Source: Pseudomonadota bacterium (lineage in GTDB: Bacteria > Pseudomonadota > Gammaproteobacteria > Steroidobacterales > Steroidobacteraceae). From it: a DNA stretch of 47,384 bases. A model generated the notes under the pieces. That model saw nothing but the letters and a program-made list of their open reading frames with translations, made no database searches and had not been told where the DNA came from. Below are positions 17,643 through 25,570 of this stretch, piece by piece (the first letter of the stretch is position 1; every line of letters begins with the position of its first letter). The DNA lies in the NCBI GenBank assembly GCA_023428645.1, contig JAEYXD010000071.1, positions 1 to 47,384 on the forward strand, in the 5' to 3' direction. The translations under genes were made by a program, and so were the position numbers.

Positions 17643-18719
17643 TTACGGCGTGATTGCAACCTTCAGCACGCCGTCGCGCTGATGGGAGAACAGATCGTAC
17701 GCGGCTTCGATGTCGGCCAACTTGTAGCGATGCGTGACGAGCGGCTGCAAGTCGACGCGCTGCGATGCGACCACCCCCAACAGGCGCCGCATGCGCTCCT
17801 TGCCGCCAGGGCAGAGCGTCGTGACGATCGTGTGATCGCCGAGTCCGGCCGCGAACGGACCGAGCGGAATCGTCAAGTCCTGCGAGTAGACGCCGAGACT
17901 CGACAACGTCCCGCCGGGGCGCAGCACTCGCAACGCAGCCTCGAACGTCGGCTGCGTGCCGAGGGCTTCGATCGCGACATCGACGCCTCGACCGTCCGTG
18001 AGCCGCAAGATGGCGTCGACCGGATCGACCTCGCGAAAGTTGACGATGTGATCGGCGCCCAAGCGCTTCGCGACCTCCATGCGGGCCGGAACGGATTCGA
18101 CGGCGATGATCGAGGTCGCCCCCATCAGCTTCGCGCCGGCGGTCGCGCACAAGCCGATCGGGCCTTGCGCGAACACGACGACGGTGTCGCCGATGCGAAT
18201 ACGGCCGCTTTCGGCGCCTGCGAATCCCGTCGACATGATGTCGGGACACATGAGTACCTGCTCGTCCGTGAGGCCGTCGGGAACGGGCGCGAGATTGGCC
18301 ATCGCATCGGGAACGAGGACGTACTCGGCCTGGCAGCCGTCGATCGTGTTGCCGAATTTCCAGCCGCCGATCGGCTTCCAGCCATGTGGCGTGCCCGCGC
18401 CGTCCTGCGAGCAGTCGCCCGATAGACACGCATTGCTGTAGCCGCTCGGCGTGATCGCGCCGGCGATGACGCGCTGTCCTTCCTTGAATCCGCTCACCGC
18501 GCTGCCGAGCTTCTCGATGATGCCGACGGGCTCGTGGCCGACGATCAAGCCCCGCTTCACGGGATACTCGCCCTTCATGATGTGCACGTCCGTGCCGCAA
18601 ATCGTCGTCGTCGTGACGCGCATCAGCGCATCGAGCGGACCGACGTCGGGAATGGGTCGCTCATCGAGCGCGATGCGGCCGGGTTCGACGAATACGGCGG
18701 CTTTCATTGTCGTGGCCAT
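17643..18719 (-). CDS. Zinc-dependent (secondary-type) alcohol dehydrogenase
   Basis: Medium-chain dehydrogenase of 358 residues acting on alcohols or aldehydes with NAD(P). Catalytic-zinc ligands are Cys41 (CGTD), His62 and Glu63 (GHEP), and probably Asp160 (CPDIMSTGF). The four-cysteine structural-zinc loop is absent, replaced by ACLSGDCSQDGAG, as in the Clostridium/Thermoanaerobacter secondary alcohol dehydrogenases. The GPIGL segment marks the Rossmann fold. GGGAG precedes the ATG at 18719, giving a 16-bp overlap with the upstream gene. A second ATG at 18707 would form an ATGA overlap. A fermentative or redox-balancing role is inferred. Confidence 0.9.
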   Translation of the reverse strand: MATTMKAAVFVEPGRIALDERPIPDVGPLDALMRVTTTTICGTDVHIMKGEYPVKRGLIVGHEPVGIIEKLGSAVSGFKEGQRVIAGAITPSGYSNACLSGDCSQDGAGTPHGWKPIGGWKFGNTIDGCQAEYVLVPDAMANLAPVPDGLTDEQVLMCPDIMSTGFAGAESGRIRIGDTVVVFAQGPIGLCATAGAKLMGATSIIAVESVPARMEVAKRLGADHIVNFREVDPVDAILRLTDGRGVDVAIEALGTQPTFEAALRVLRPGGTLSSLGVYSQDLTIPLGPFAAGLGDHTIVTTLCPGGKERMRRLLGVVASQRVDLQPLVTHRYKLADIEAAYDLFSHQRDGVLKVAITP

Positions 18720-20335
18720 GGCAATCTCCCGTTGAGTGGGTGTGCGGACGTGATCACTTCCGCAAGTCGCGAGCGAATCTCCTGTCTGACGTGCTGCACG
18801 GCGTGCGGCGCACGCGCGTCGACTTCGATCACGTCGGCACGCTCGCTGGGTGGGAAGGGCTTGAACTCGCGGAGCTGCGCATCGAGCACCGCGAGGGTCG
18901 CGTCGGAGGCGTCCGTGCCGCGCGCGGAACGCTCCAACAGATGCGTCGACGCTGCGATGGGATCGGACTCGCACGAGACGATCAGGCGTGGAACGCCCAG
19001 ACGGGCGGCGATTGTCTGGAAGGTCTCGCGGTGCGCGCCGTCGAGGAAGCTGGCGTCCACGATCACGCTGAAGCCCGTCAGAAGACAACGCTCCGCGCAG
19101 TGCGCGAGCCGCTCGTACGTGCGTTCACTGAAGCGCGGGGAATAGATGCCTTCGCGGACGCCGGCGGCGGCGGATTGCGTGGGACCGAGATGCGCGAGGC
19201 GCTTGCGCTCCAGGTCCGAGCGGATGCGCAGGGCTGGCAGCTCCGAGACGAGGCGGGCGCTGAGCCATGACTTTCCGGATCCGGACGCGCCGTGCATGAG
19301 GATCAAGAACGGCTGGCGCTGCGGTGTCGTCCACGTCATCGCGGCAACCAATCTCTGCTCCATCCGATCGCGGCGTTCGGCGGCGCGGGCCGGCACGGAT
19401 CGCGCGGTCAGCGCATCCACCTTCGCGCGTACGAGCGCGCGATGCGTGGCATAGAAGGGCAGCAACTGCATGCCATCGTAGTCGCCCGTGACTTCCAGGT
19501 AGCGGCTGAGCAAGGTCGTGGCGAGATTGGCGCGCCCGTAGCTCATGAGGTCCATGACCAGAAAGGAGATGTCGTCGATCACGTCGATCCAGCGCATGCG
19601 CGGATCGAACTCGATGCAATCGAAGGGCACCAGGCGCTGCTCGTGCCTGACGATGTTGGCGGCGTGGAGATCGCCGTGACCTTCGCGGATGAAGCCCTCG
19701 CGCTCACGTTGCTGGAAGGTTGCCGCGAGCTCATGAGCCGTGTCGCGAGTCCAGGCAGCGAGGTGATTCATGCGCTCCTCCGGATCGGCCGGCGCGGCCA
19801 TGTCGAGGAGCTGTCGCAGATTGTCGAACACGGCGCGGTGGATCTGCTCGGTCTTTTCCGGCGCTCGCATCGTCGGTGCGTGCGGCGCGTCGCGGTGGAA
19901 CGCCGCGATCAGCTCGCCGAGCGCGGCCATCTCGTCCGCCGCGACCGCCTGCTGCGCGAGCAGCGCAGGCAGTTCATCCGTCGGGGAGAACTGCCGCATA
20001 CGCACGGCGTATTCCACCGCGATGCCGTGCCTGCCAATGAGCGCATGGCCATGCTGCAATGTGATCGCGACGACGTCGATGTACAGGTCCGGCGCGGTGC
20101 GCCGGTTCAGTCGGACCTCTTCCTCGCAATAGTGACGGCGCTGCTCCAAGGTCGAGGCGTCGATGAAGTCGAGCTTCACGGGCTTCTTGATCTTGTAGGC
20201 GAACGATCCGGTCAGGATGACCCACGAGATATGTGTCTCGCGCAACTGCAGTGCGCTCACCTCGTGCGGGAACGCGTCCGGACGCAGCAAATCCTCGATC
20301 GACCACTGCGCGGTGAAGGGGTCCTGAGAATTCAT
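18704..20335 (-). CDS. Bifunctional APH-like kinase / P-loop kinase (Rv2004c type)
   Basis: A 543-residue fusion. The N-terminal part (about 1-330) is an aminoglycoside-phosphotransferase-like kinase with HGDLHAANIV (220-229) and FDCIEFD (238-244), so the full set of catalytic residues is present. The C-terminal part (about 340-520) is a P-loop kinase with Walker A GASGSGKS (349-356) and a later VIVDASFLD segment. The same architecture (COG2187 plus COG0645) occurs in Rv2004c of the mycobacterial DosR regulon; substrates are unknown in both. It lies 33 bp after the phosphoribosyltransferase gene and overlaps the alcohol dehydrogenase gene. It is the full-length relative of the protein at 15017-16081. 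Confidence 0.9.
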   Translation of the reverse strand: MNSQDPFTAQWSIEDLLRPDAFPHEVSALQLRETHISWVILTGSFAYKIKKPVKLDFIDASTLEQRRHYCEEEVRLNRRTAPDLYIDVVAITLQHGHALIGRHGIAVEYAVRMRQFSPTDELPALLAQQAVAADEMAALGELIAAFHRDAPHAPTMRAPEKTEQIHRAVFDNLRQLLDMAAPADPEERMNHLAAWTRDTAHELAATFQQREREGFIREGHGDLHAANIVRHEQRLVPFDCIEFDPRMRWIDVIDDISFLVMDLMSYGRANLATTLLSRYLEVTGDYDGMQLLPFYATHRALVRAKVDALTARSVPARAAERRDRMEQRLVAAMTWTTPQRQPFLILMHGASGSGKSWLSARLVSELPALRIRSDLERKRLAHLGPTQSAAAGVREGIYSPRFSERTYERLAHCAERCLLTGFSVIVDASFLDGAHRETFQTIAARLGVPRLIVSCESDPIAASTHLLERSARGTDASDATLAVLDAQLREFKPFPPSERADVIEVDARAPHAVQHVRQEIRSRLAEVITSAHPLNGRLPWPRQ

Positions 20336-20368
20336 GGCATTGCCTTCGCGGGAGGGGCGCGAGCCGTG

Positions 20369-21064
20369 CTATCGGTGGTGCAACGTGTGCGGCGGCGGAC
20401 GTGCGCTCGTGGCGCGCAGGCGCTCGAGGTAGTGAGCCTTCCACAACACCGCGGCCACTTCGGTATCGCTGATCTGCTCGAAATGGTCGTACCACTCGCC
20501 GACGCATCTGAACGCCTCCGGCGTGCATGCGCAGACCACTTCATCGCACTGGTCGCGCAGGACGGCCAACGTGTCCGGGGGAGCGACGGGCAGCGCGGCG
20601 ATGACACGCTGCGCGCCGAGCCGGCGCGCGATCGCGACGGCCGCGCGCATGCTGGCGCCCGTGGCCGCGCCGTCGTCCACGAGGATCACAGTGCGACCAC
20701 GCAGGTCGAGCGGCAGGCGACCGTTGCGATACAGGGCCTCGCGCCGACGCAGCTCGGTGCGCTCGCGAGCGATCTCGCTCTCGAGCGCGTGCGTGCGCTC
20801 GAACAGGGAGCGGGCAGCCTCGTTCACGATCGTGACACCGCCCGGCGCGATCGCGCCGATCGCGACCTCCGGCTGGCCGGGCGCGCCCAGCTTGCGAACG
20901 ACGATGACATCGAGCGTCGCGTGCAGCATCTCGGCGACCTCCGCCGCGACGGGAACCCCGCCGCGAGGCAGGCCCAGCACGAGCACGTCGCGGCGATCCG
21001 TGTACTGCGCCAGGAGCGCGCCGAGCGTCCGTCCGGCCGCGCAACGATCAGAGAAAGTATTCAT
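20369..21064 (-). CDS. Phosphoribosyltransferase family protein
   Basis: Cytoplasmic 231-residue protein of the type I phosphoribosyltransferase fold. It has LGLPRGGVPVAAEVA (30-44), VVRKLGAPGQPEVAIGA (55-71) and the PRPP-binding loop VILVDDGAATGASM (126-139). Proteins with these signatures (Rv0571c and the N-terminal part of Rv2030c) are DosR-regulon members; their substrate is not established and they are not standard purine salvage enzymes. The ATG at 21064 is chosen over a GTG at 21070. It is first in the group running to the CBS gene at 16101. Its promoter should lie in the 245-bp gap shared with the divergent hsp20 gene. Confidence 0.9.
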   Translation of the reverse strand: MNTFSDRCAAGRTLGALLAQYTDRRDVLVLGLPRGGVPVAAEVAEMLHATLDVIVVRKLGAPGQPEVAIGAIAPGGVTIVNEAARSLFERTHALESEIARERTELRRREALYRNGRLPLDLRGRTVILVDDGAATGASMRAAVAIARRLGAQRVIAALPVAPPDTLAVLRDQCDEVVCACTPEAFRCVGEWYDHFEQISDTEVAAVLWKAHYLERLRATSARPPPHTLHHR

Positions 21065-21309
21065 GAGCACTATCTAGTCCATCGGCGCGCCGCCCGCGCT
21101 CGTGATCTTCTCGGAACGACGTTCGGATTCCGCTGAGTCGAGGACAATCCGCAGGTCGCCTAGGGAAACTCCTCGCCGCGGCGGGTTCAGGGGCGCCGCA
21201 GTCTCGCGCATGAGCTTGCCGGTAATGCCTACGCGGACTTCCGCATTCGCAAGCAGGCCGGGCGGGCGAACATAAGCTCGCGATCCGAATCACCAGAGGA
21301 GATTGAGCG

Positions 21310-21747
21310 ATGAATATCACTCGTTGGGAACCGTTCCGCGAAATGGAGACCATGCTGCGGGATTACTCGCCGTTTTTCGGCCGCGCGCTGTCGCGTCGCA
21401 GCGAAGAGGAGTTCAGCAACTGGCGCCCGGTCGCGAATATCACGGAGACGGATAAGGAATTCCTGATCAAGGCGGAGCTGCCGGAGGTCAAGAAGGAGGA
21501 CGTGAGGATCACGCTCGAGGACGGCGTCATCACGATCAGCGGCGAACGCAAGAAGGAATCGGAGTCCGCAAACGAGAACGAGATTCGCGTCGAAAGCTTC
21601 TACGGCAATTTCACGCGCAGCTTCGCGCTGCCGGACAACGTCGACATGAAGGCGATCAGTGCGGAGTCGAAGGACGGCGTCCTGAAAGTGCATGTGCCGA
21701 AGAGTGCTGCTCAAAAACAGGAACCGCGCAAGATCGAAGTGAAATGA
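21310..21747 (+). CDS. Small heat shock protein, Hsp20/alpha-crystallin
   Basis: ATP-independent holdase chaperone of 145 residues. It begins MNITRWEPF, typical of bacterial class A Hsp20. The alpha-crystallin domain (about 40-132) includes AELPEVKKEDVRITLEDGV and the closing segment AESKDGVLKVHVPK. GAGGAG stands just before the ATG. It is divergent from the phosphoribosyltransferase operon; no convincing heat-shock sigma32 promoter was seen in the gap. HspX is the best-known DosR-regulon protein of this family. A strong hairpin follows the stop. Confidence 0.95.
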   Translation: MNITRWEPFREMETMLRDYSPFFGRALSRRSEEEFSNWRPVANITETDKEFLIKAELPEVKKEDVRITLEDGVITISGERKKESESANENEIRVESFYGNFTRSFALPDNVDMKAISAESKDGVLKVHVPKSAAQKQEPRKIEVK

Positions 21748-21753
21748 CCGGGT

Positions 21754-21778
21754 GCTGCGCGAGCCGTGCTCGCGCAGC
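21754..21778. terminator. Strong GC hairpin between hsp20 and the CBS gene
   Basis: Perfect arms CTGCGCGAGC (21755-21764) and GCTCGCGCAG (21768-21777) around a CGT loop, extended by one G-C pair, begin 7 bp after the hsp20 stop. There is no T-run, so a classic Rho-independent terminator is not proven. It may instead set different mRNA levels for hsp20 and the downstream genes. Confidence 0.5.
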
Positions 21779-21821
21779 GCGCACCGCGAACACCGACGAA
21801 CATCACGAGAGAGGTGGGCCC

Positions 21822-22274
21822 ATGAAGGTCGGAGACTACTGCAAGCGCGGTGTCGTCACGGTCGATCCTGCCGCGGATTGCGTCGCGGTGGCGAAGCTGA
21901 TGCGCGATGAGCACGTCGGCTTCCTGGTCGTCATGCACGAGGGTGACGGCAGCCGGACGCCGCTCGGCGTGGTGACCGACCGTGACCTCGTCGTGCAGGT
22001 CTGTGCGCGGGATGGAGATTTGCACGGCATCACCGCGAGTGACGTCATGAGCCGCGATCCCCTGACCGCCAGAGAAGACGACGACCTCAACGATTTGATG
22101 CAAGGCATGCGCATCGCCGGCCTGCGGCGCGTTCCGGTCGTGAATGCAGGCGGATCACTCACGGGAGTCATCGCGATCGACGATGCGATCGACGTGGTCG
22201 CCGGGCTGTTGTGTGACATCTGCGGGTCCATCCGTAACGAGCAACGACAGGAGCGCAGGCTGCGGAGCGGCTGA
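21822..22274 (+). CDS. CBS-pair domain protein
   Basis: Cytoplasmic 150-residue protein with two CBS motifs: residues 6-65 (VGFLVVMHEGDG, LGVVTDRDLVVQVC) and 70-130 (GLRRVPVVNAGGSLTGVIAIDDAI). It is a second candidate adenine-nucleotide sensor like the one at 16101-16550, with a Cys-containing C terminus (LLCDICG). GAGAGGTG upstream supports the ATG at 21822. The gene lies beyond the hairpin that follows hsp20 and directly before pduL. Confidence 0.9.
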   Translation: MKVGDYCKRGVVTVDPAADCVAVAKLMRDEHVGFLVVMHEGDGSRTPLGVVTDRDLVVQVCARDGDLHGITASDVMSRDPLTAREDDDLNDLMQGMRIAGLRRVPVVNAGGSLTGVIAIDDAIDVVAGLLCDICGSIRNEQRQERRLRSG

Positions 22275-22297
22275 CTGTGGCCTCGCGTGAGGGTCTC

Positions 22298-22882
22298 ATG
22301 GCAAGCGGTTCGGCCATTCCCATCGCGATATCGGCGCGGCATGCGCATTTGTCGCCGGCCTCGATCGAGCGTCTCTTCGGAGCGGATTACTCGCTGACAC
22401 CGCGTGGTGATCTGTCGCAGACCGGACAATTCGCGGCGATCGAGCGGGTGACCTTGATCGGCCCGAAAGGGCGGCTCGAAGGCGTTCGTCTGATAGGTCC
22501 GCCCCGAGAGCAGGATCAGATCGAGATCTCCCGCAGCGATGAGTTCACGTTGGGGATCGATGCGCCCATCCGCCTCTCGGGAGACCTCACGAATTCCGGC
22601 GGCGTGATCGTGGAGGGGCCGCGTGGTCGGATGGAGCTCGCGAACGGCGTCATCGTTGCGCTTCGCCACATTCACATGAGTCCGACCGATGCGGCCGCGT
22701 TCGGCGTCAAGGACCGCGACAAGGTGGCGGTGCGCATCGACAGTCGCGAGCGGGATGTGATCTACGAGGACGTGATCGTCCGCGTCGAACCGAGCTTCCG
22801 GCTGGAACTGCATCTGGATACGGACGAGGCGAACGCCGCGGGAGTCGAGGCCGGGACGACGGCGCAGCTGCTGCGGACGTGA
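22298..22882 (+). CDS. pduL: PduL-type phosphotransacylase
   Basis: Enzyme exchanging CoA and phosphate on short acyl groups (acetyl- or propanoyl-CoA to the acyl phosphate), structurally unrelated to Pta. All three zinc/histidine signatures are present: ARHAHLS (13-19), RHIHMSP (123-129) and LHLDTDEANAAG (171-182). No encapsulation peptide precedes the first domain and no microcompartment shell genes lie nearby, so a free cytosolic enzyme is expected. GAGGG supports the ATG at 22298; a GTG at 22277 is an alternative. With an acetate kinase encoded elsewhere it could yield ATP from acetyl-CoA under low oxygen. It follows the CBS gene closely. Confidence 0.9.
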   Translation: MASGSAIPIAISARHAHLSPASIERLFGADYSLTPRGDLSQTGQFAAIERVTLIGPKGRLEGVRLIGPPREQDQIEISRSDEFTLGIDAPIRLSGDLTNSGGVIVEGPRGRMELANGVIVALRHIHMSPTDAAAFGVKDRDKVAVRIDSRERDVIYEDVIVRVEPSFRLELHLDTDEANAAGVEAGTTAQLLRT

Positions 22883-23033
22883 GCGAGGTGAGGAATCACT
22901 ACGCCGAGGTCGGCATTCGCGGCCGCGCTGCGCCGTGCACCTTCTCCGCAGTTCTCGCCTGGCAAAGCCGAGGCATACTGCAAAATCGCCGGCTACCGAG
23001 GAGGCGACCAGCGCCGCAGCGGGCTCCTGGACC

Positions 23034-24626
23034 ATGGACGAGCTTGTCGAAATCACGGAGCACCTGCTCCGCTTTTCACCGGACGCGCTCATCGTCGTGA
23101 ACGACGGCGCTCGAATCCGCTTTGCCAACGAAACCGTGCGGCAGCTGTTCGGCTATGCGCCCGAGGCTCTCATCGACAAGCCGCTCGACATGCTGATCCC
23201 GCCGCGTCTGCGAGCCCACCACGGCAAGCACATGGCCGGTTATCTGCGGCAGCCGAACAATCGCGAAATGGGCGCGCGCATCGCGGACCTGTTTGCGCTG
23301 CGCGCGGATGGCACCGAGTTTCCCGCCGGCATCCGGCTCGCGCCGTTCGCGATCGGCGGCAAGCAGTTCGTCGCGGCCGCGGTCAGGGACACGTCGGAGA
23401 GCAGGCTCGCCAAGGATGAGCTGGTCGCGGCGCGGACGGAGGCGGATCGCGCCAATCGCGCCAAGAGCCGCTTCCTCGCGACCGCGAGTCACGATCTGCG
23501 CCAGCCGATGCAGACGATTCGCCTGCTGAATGCTGCAATGACGAAGATCGTCCCGGCGCCGGACGTGCGCGAGCTGCTGCGGCAGCAGGCACTTGCGATC
23601 GAGACCATGACGCGGCTGCTCAACGCCTTGCTCGACATCAGCCGGCTCGAGTCCGGTGCGATCGAGCCCGTGAATGCGGCCGTGCCCATCGCGAAGGTCT
23701 TCGACGAGCTGCAGTCCGAATTCGGTTCGCTGGCCCGCGTGCGAGACATCGAACTCGTCACCGAGCCGACGTCGATCGTCGTCGCGACCGACTGGATCCT
23801 GTTCGGCCAGCTCCTGCAGAACCTGCTCGGCAACGCGTTGAAGTACACGGATCGCGGCAGCGTGACGGTCAGGTGCTTCGAAGAGGCGGACGCCATCTGC
23901 GTCGCCGTCGAGGATTCCGGCATCGGCATCCCGGCGGACAAACTCGAGCGAATCTTCGACGAGTACTACCAGGTGGACACGCATGGCACGAAGCGAATGG
24001 GCGTCGGCTTGGGTCTGGCGATCGTGCGCGAGGTGACCCGCGTGCTCGGCTTCTCCATCAAGATCCATTCGCAGGTGGGCGTCGGAACGCAGGCGATCGT
24101 GCGGATTCCCGCGCACTGCCGCGTTGCCGCGCCGCCGAGCGCGCGCGAGCCGACGGTCGAGGAAATGCGCGCGCAGCCGCGGCGCAAGGCGCGGCTCATT
24201 CTCGTGGAGGACAACGACGGGGTGCGCCTCGCAACGGAGTTGTTTCTCCGGCTGGAAGGCCATGAGACGCTGAGTGCGCCGACGCTGACGGAGGCCGAGC
24301 TCTTGCTCGAGCGATTGCAGCCGGGGGATGTCGTCATCGCGGACTACCATCTCGACGAGCACAACACGGGCCTCGACATGCTCCTGCGGTTGCGCAAGCG
24401 TCAGGGCTACGATGTGCCGGGTGTCGTGTTGAGCGGCGATCTGCCGTCGGTACTGCGCTCGATCAGGACGCCCGTCGCCGCCTGCCGCTTCCTCAGCAAG
24501 CCCGTGGACACGGCCGCGCTGATCGAAGCGATCGATGAGCTCAGCGCGGCTTCAGGGGATGAGCACGGCCGCACCACTCAACTCGCCGGCGCGCAGTCGT
24601 TCGAGGGCGGTATTGGCCTGCGCTAG
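23034..24626 (+). CDS. Hybrid sensor histidine kinase: PAS, kinase, receiver
   Basis: Predicted soluble sensor of 530 residues. PAS domain at 5-120 (FSPDALIVVNDGARIRFANE, an active PAS of the oxygen/redox type by resemblance only). Kinase core has His153 in ATASHDLRQPMQ, N box LLGNALKYT, DSGIGIP and GVGLGLAIV. The C-terminal receiver (about 395-515) has VEDND, the phosphoacceptor Asp in VIADYHLDEH and Lys in FLSKPVD. There is no output domain, so it must pass phosphate on or act through another regulator. The ATG at 23034 fits the domain start; a GTG at 22935 adds 33 unconvincing residues. Its 3' end overlaps the convergent alcohol dehydrogenase gene by 75 bp. Confidence 0.88.
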   Translation: MDELVEITEHLLRFSPDALIVVNDGARIRFANETVRQLFGYAPEALIDKPLDMLIPPRLRAHHGKHMAGYLRQPNNREMGARIADLFALRADGTEFPAGIRLAPFAIGGKQFVAAAVRDTSESRLAKDELVAARTEADRANRAKSRFLATASHDLRQPMQTIRLLNAAMTKIVPAPDVRELLRQQALAIETMTRLLNALLDISRLESGAIEPVNAAVPIAKVFDELQSEFGSLARVRDIELVTEPTSIVVATDWILFGQLLQNLLGNALKYTDRGSVTVRCFEEADAICVAVEDSGIGIPADKLERIFDEYYQVDTHGTKRMGVGLGLAIVREVTRVLGFSIKIHSQVGVGTQAIVRIPAHCRVAAPPSAREPTVEEMRAQPRRKARLILVEDNDGVRLATELFLRLEGHETLSAPTLTEAELLLERLQPGDVVIADYHLDEHNTGLDMLLRLRKRQGYDVPGVVLSGDLPSVLRSIRTPVAACRFLSKPVDTAALIEAIDELSAASGDEHGRTTQLAGAQSFEGGIGLR

Positions 24627-25547
24627 CGCGAATGTCTCGACGTGCGTACGCACGGGAATCCGCGCCGCGATGCCGAGGAATTCCACTCCGTCGCGCCTGG
24701 TCAAGTTCGCGACCGAACGAATCGAACGTTCTCCCCACAGCAGCGAGTAGGGCATCGCGGGGATGTCGCTCATGTGGATACCGGCGCAAATGAGCGCGCC
24801 GCCCTTGCGCAATGCTTGCAGAGCGAGCGGCACCAGCGCGCCGACGGGCGCGAAGATGATGGCCGCGTCCAGCGAGTTCGCGGGCACCTCGTCGCTGCCG
24901 CCTGCCCAAGCGGCGCCGAGCGAACGAGCGAACGCCTGCGCCTCGAAATCGGCGGGACGCGTGAATGCATATACCTCCTGCCCGCGCCAGCGCGCGATCT
25001 GGATGACGATGTGCGCCGCTGCGCCGAAGCCGTACAGGCCGAGCCGCCGCGCGTTCGACACGAAGCGCCAGGATCGATAGCCGATCAATCCGGCGCAGAG
25101 CAGCGGTGCGGCATGCGCGTCGTCGATGGACTCCGGCAGCTCGAAGCAATAGCGTGCATCGGCAAGCGCGTAGTCGCCGTAGCCGCCATCGAGCTGGCAG
25201 CCCGTGAACAGCGCGTAGTCGCACAGGTTCTCTTCGCCGCGTCGACAGAATTCGCAGCGGCCGCAGGTGAAACCGAGCCATGGCACGCCGAGTCGCGTAC
25301 CTGGCGTCAGCGTCACGCCATCGCCGCGGGCGACGACCTCGCCAACGATCTCGTGGCCCGGGACGATGGGAAGCCGGGTCTGAGGCAGCTCTCCGTCGAC
25401 GACGTGGAGATCCGTGCGGCACACGCCACAGGCGTGAACTTTCAGCAGCACCTGGCCGGGACCGGGTTCGGCCATCGTGACCTGCTCCCGGACGAGCGGC
25501 CGACCCGTCTCATGCAGCCGCATGCAATAGGAGACGCGCGCGCTCAT
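24552..25547 (-). CDS. Zinc-binding alcohol dehydrogenase family protein
   Basis: Medium-chain dehydrogenase of 331 residues. Catalytic-zinc residues are in CGVCRTD and PGHE, and the structural-zinc loop is complete (CGRCEFCRRGEENLC), unlike the enzyme at 17643. The cofactor motif is GLYGFGAAAH rather than GxGGLG, typical of a distinct subfamily of zinc-binding alcohol dehydrogenases. The ATG at 25547 lies 23 bp after the hemerythrin gene; a second ATG at 25523 is possible. The frame is open further upstream but only as antisense-like sequence. With the divergent aldehyde dehydrogenase it suggests alcohol to aldehyde to acid oxidation. Confidence 0.9.
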   Translation of the reverse strand: MSARVSYCMRLHETGRPLVREQVTMAEPGPGQVLLKVHACGVCRTDLHVVDGELPQTRLPIVPGHEIVGEVVARGDGVTLTPGTRLGVPWLGFTCGRCEFCRRGEENLCDYALFTGCQLDGGYGDYALADARYCFELPESIDDAHAAPLLCAGLIGYRSWRFVSNARRLGLYGFGAAAHIVIQIARWRGQEVYAFTRPADFEAQAFARSLGAAWAGGSDEVPANSLDAAIIFAPVGALVPLALQALRKGGALICAGIHMSDIPAMPYSLLWGERSIRSVANLTRRDGVEFLGIAARIPVRTHVETFALAQANTALERLRAGELSGAAVLIP

Positions 25548-25570
25548 GTCGATTGCCGACCTGCTGGTGT

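Noticed and set aside
1..24626. FNR/Anr (TTGAT-N4-ATCAA) or DosR-type boxes in island promoters
   Set aside because: None was found by eye in the intergenic gaps; a weight-matrix scan would be needed to exclude degenerate sites.
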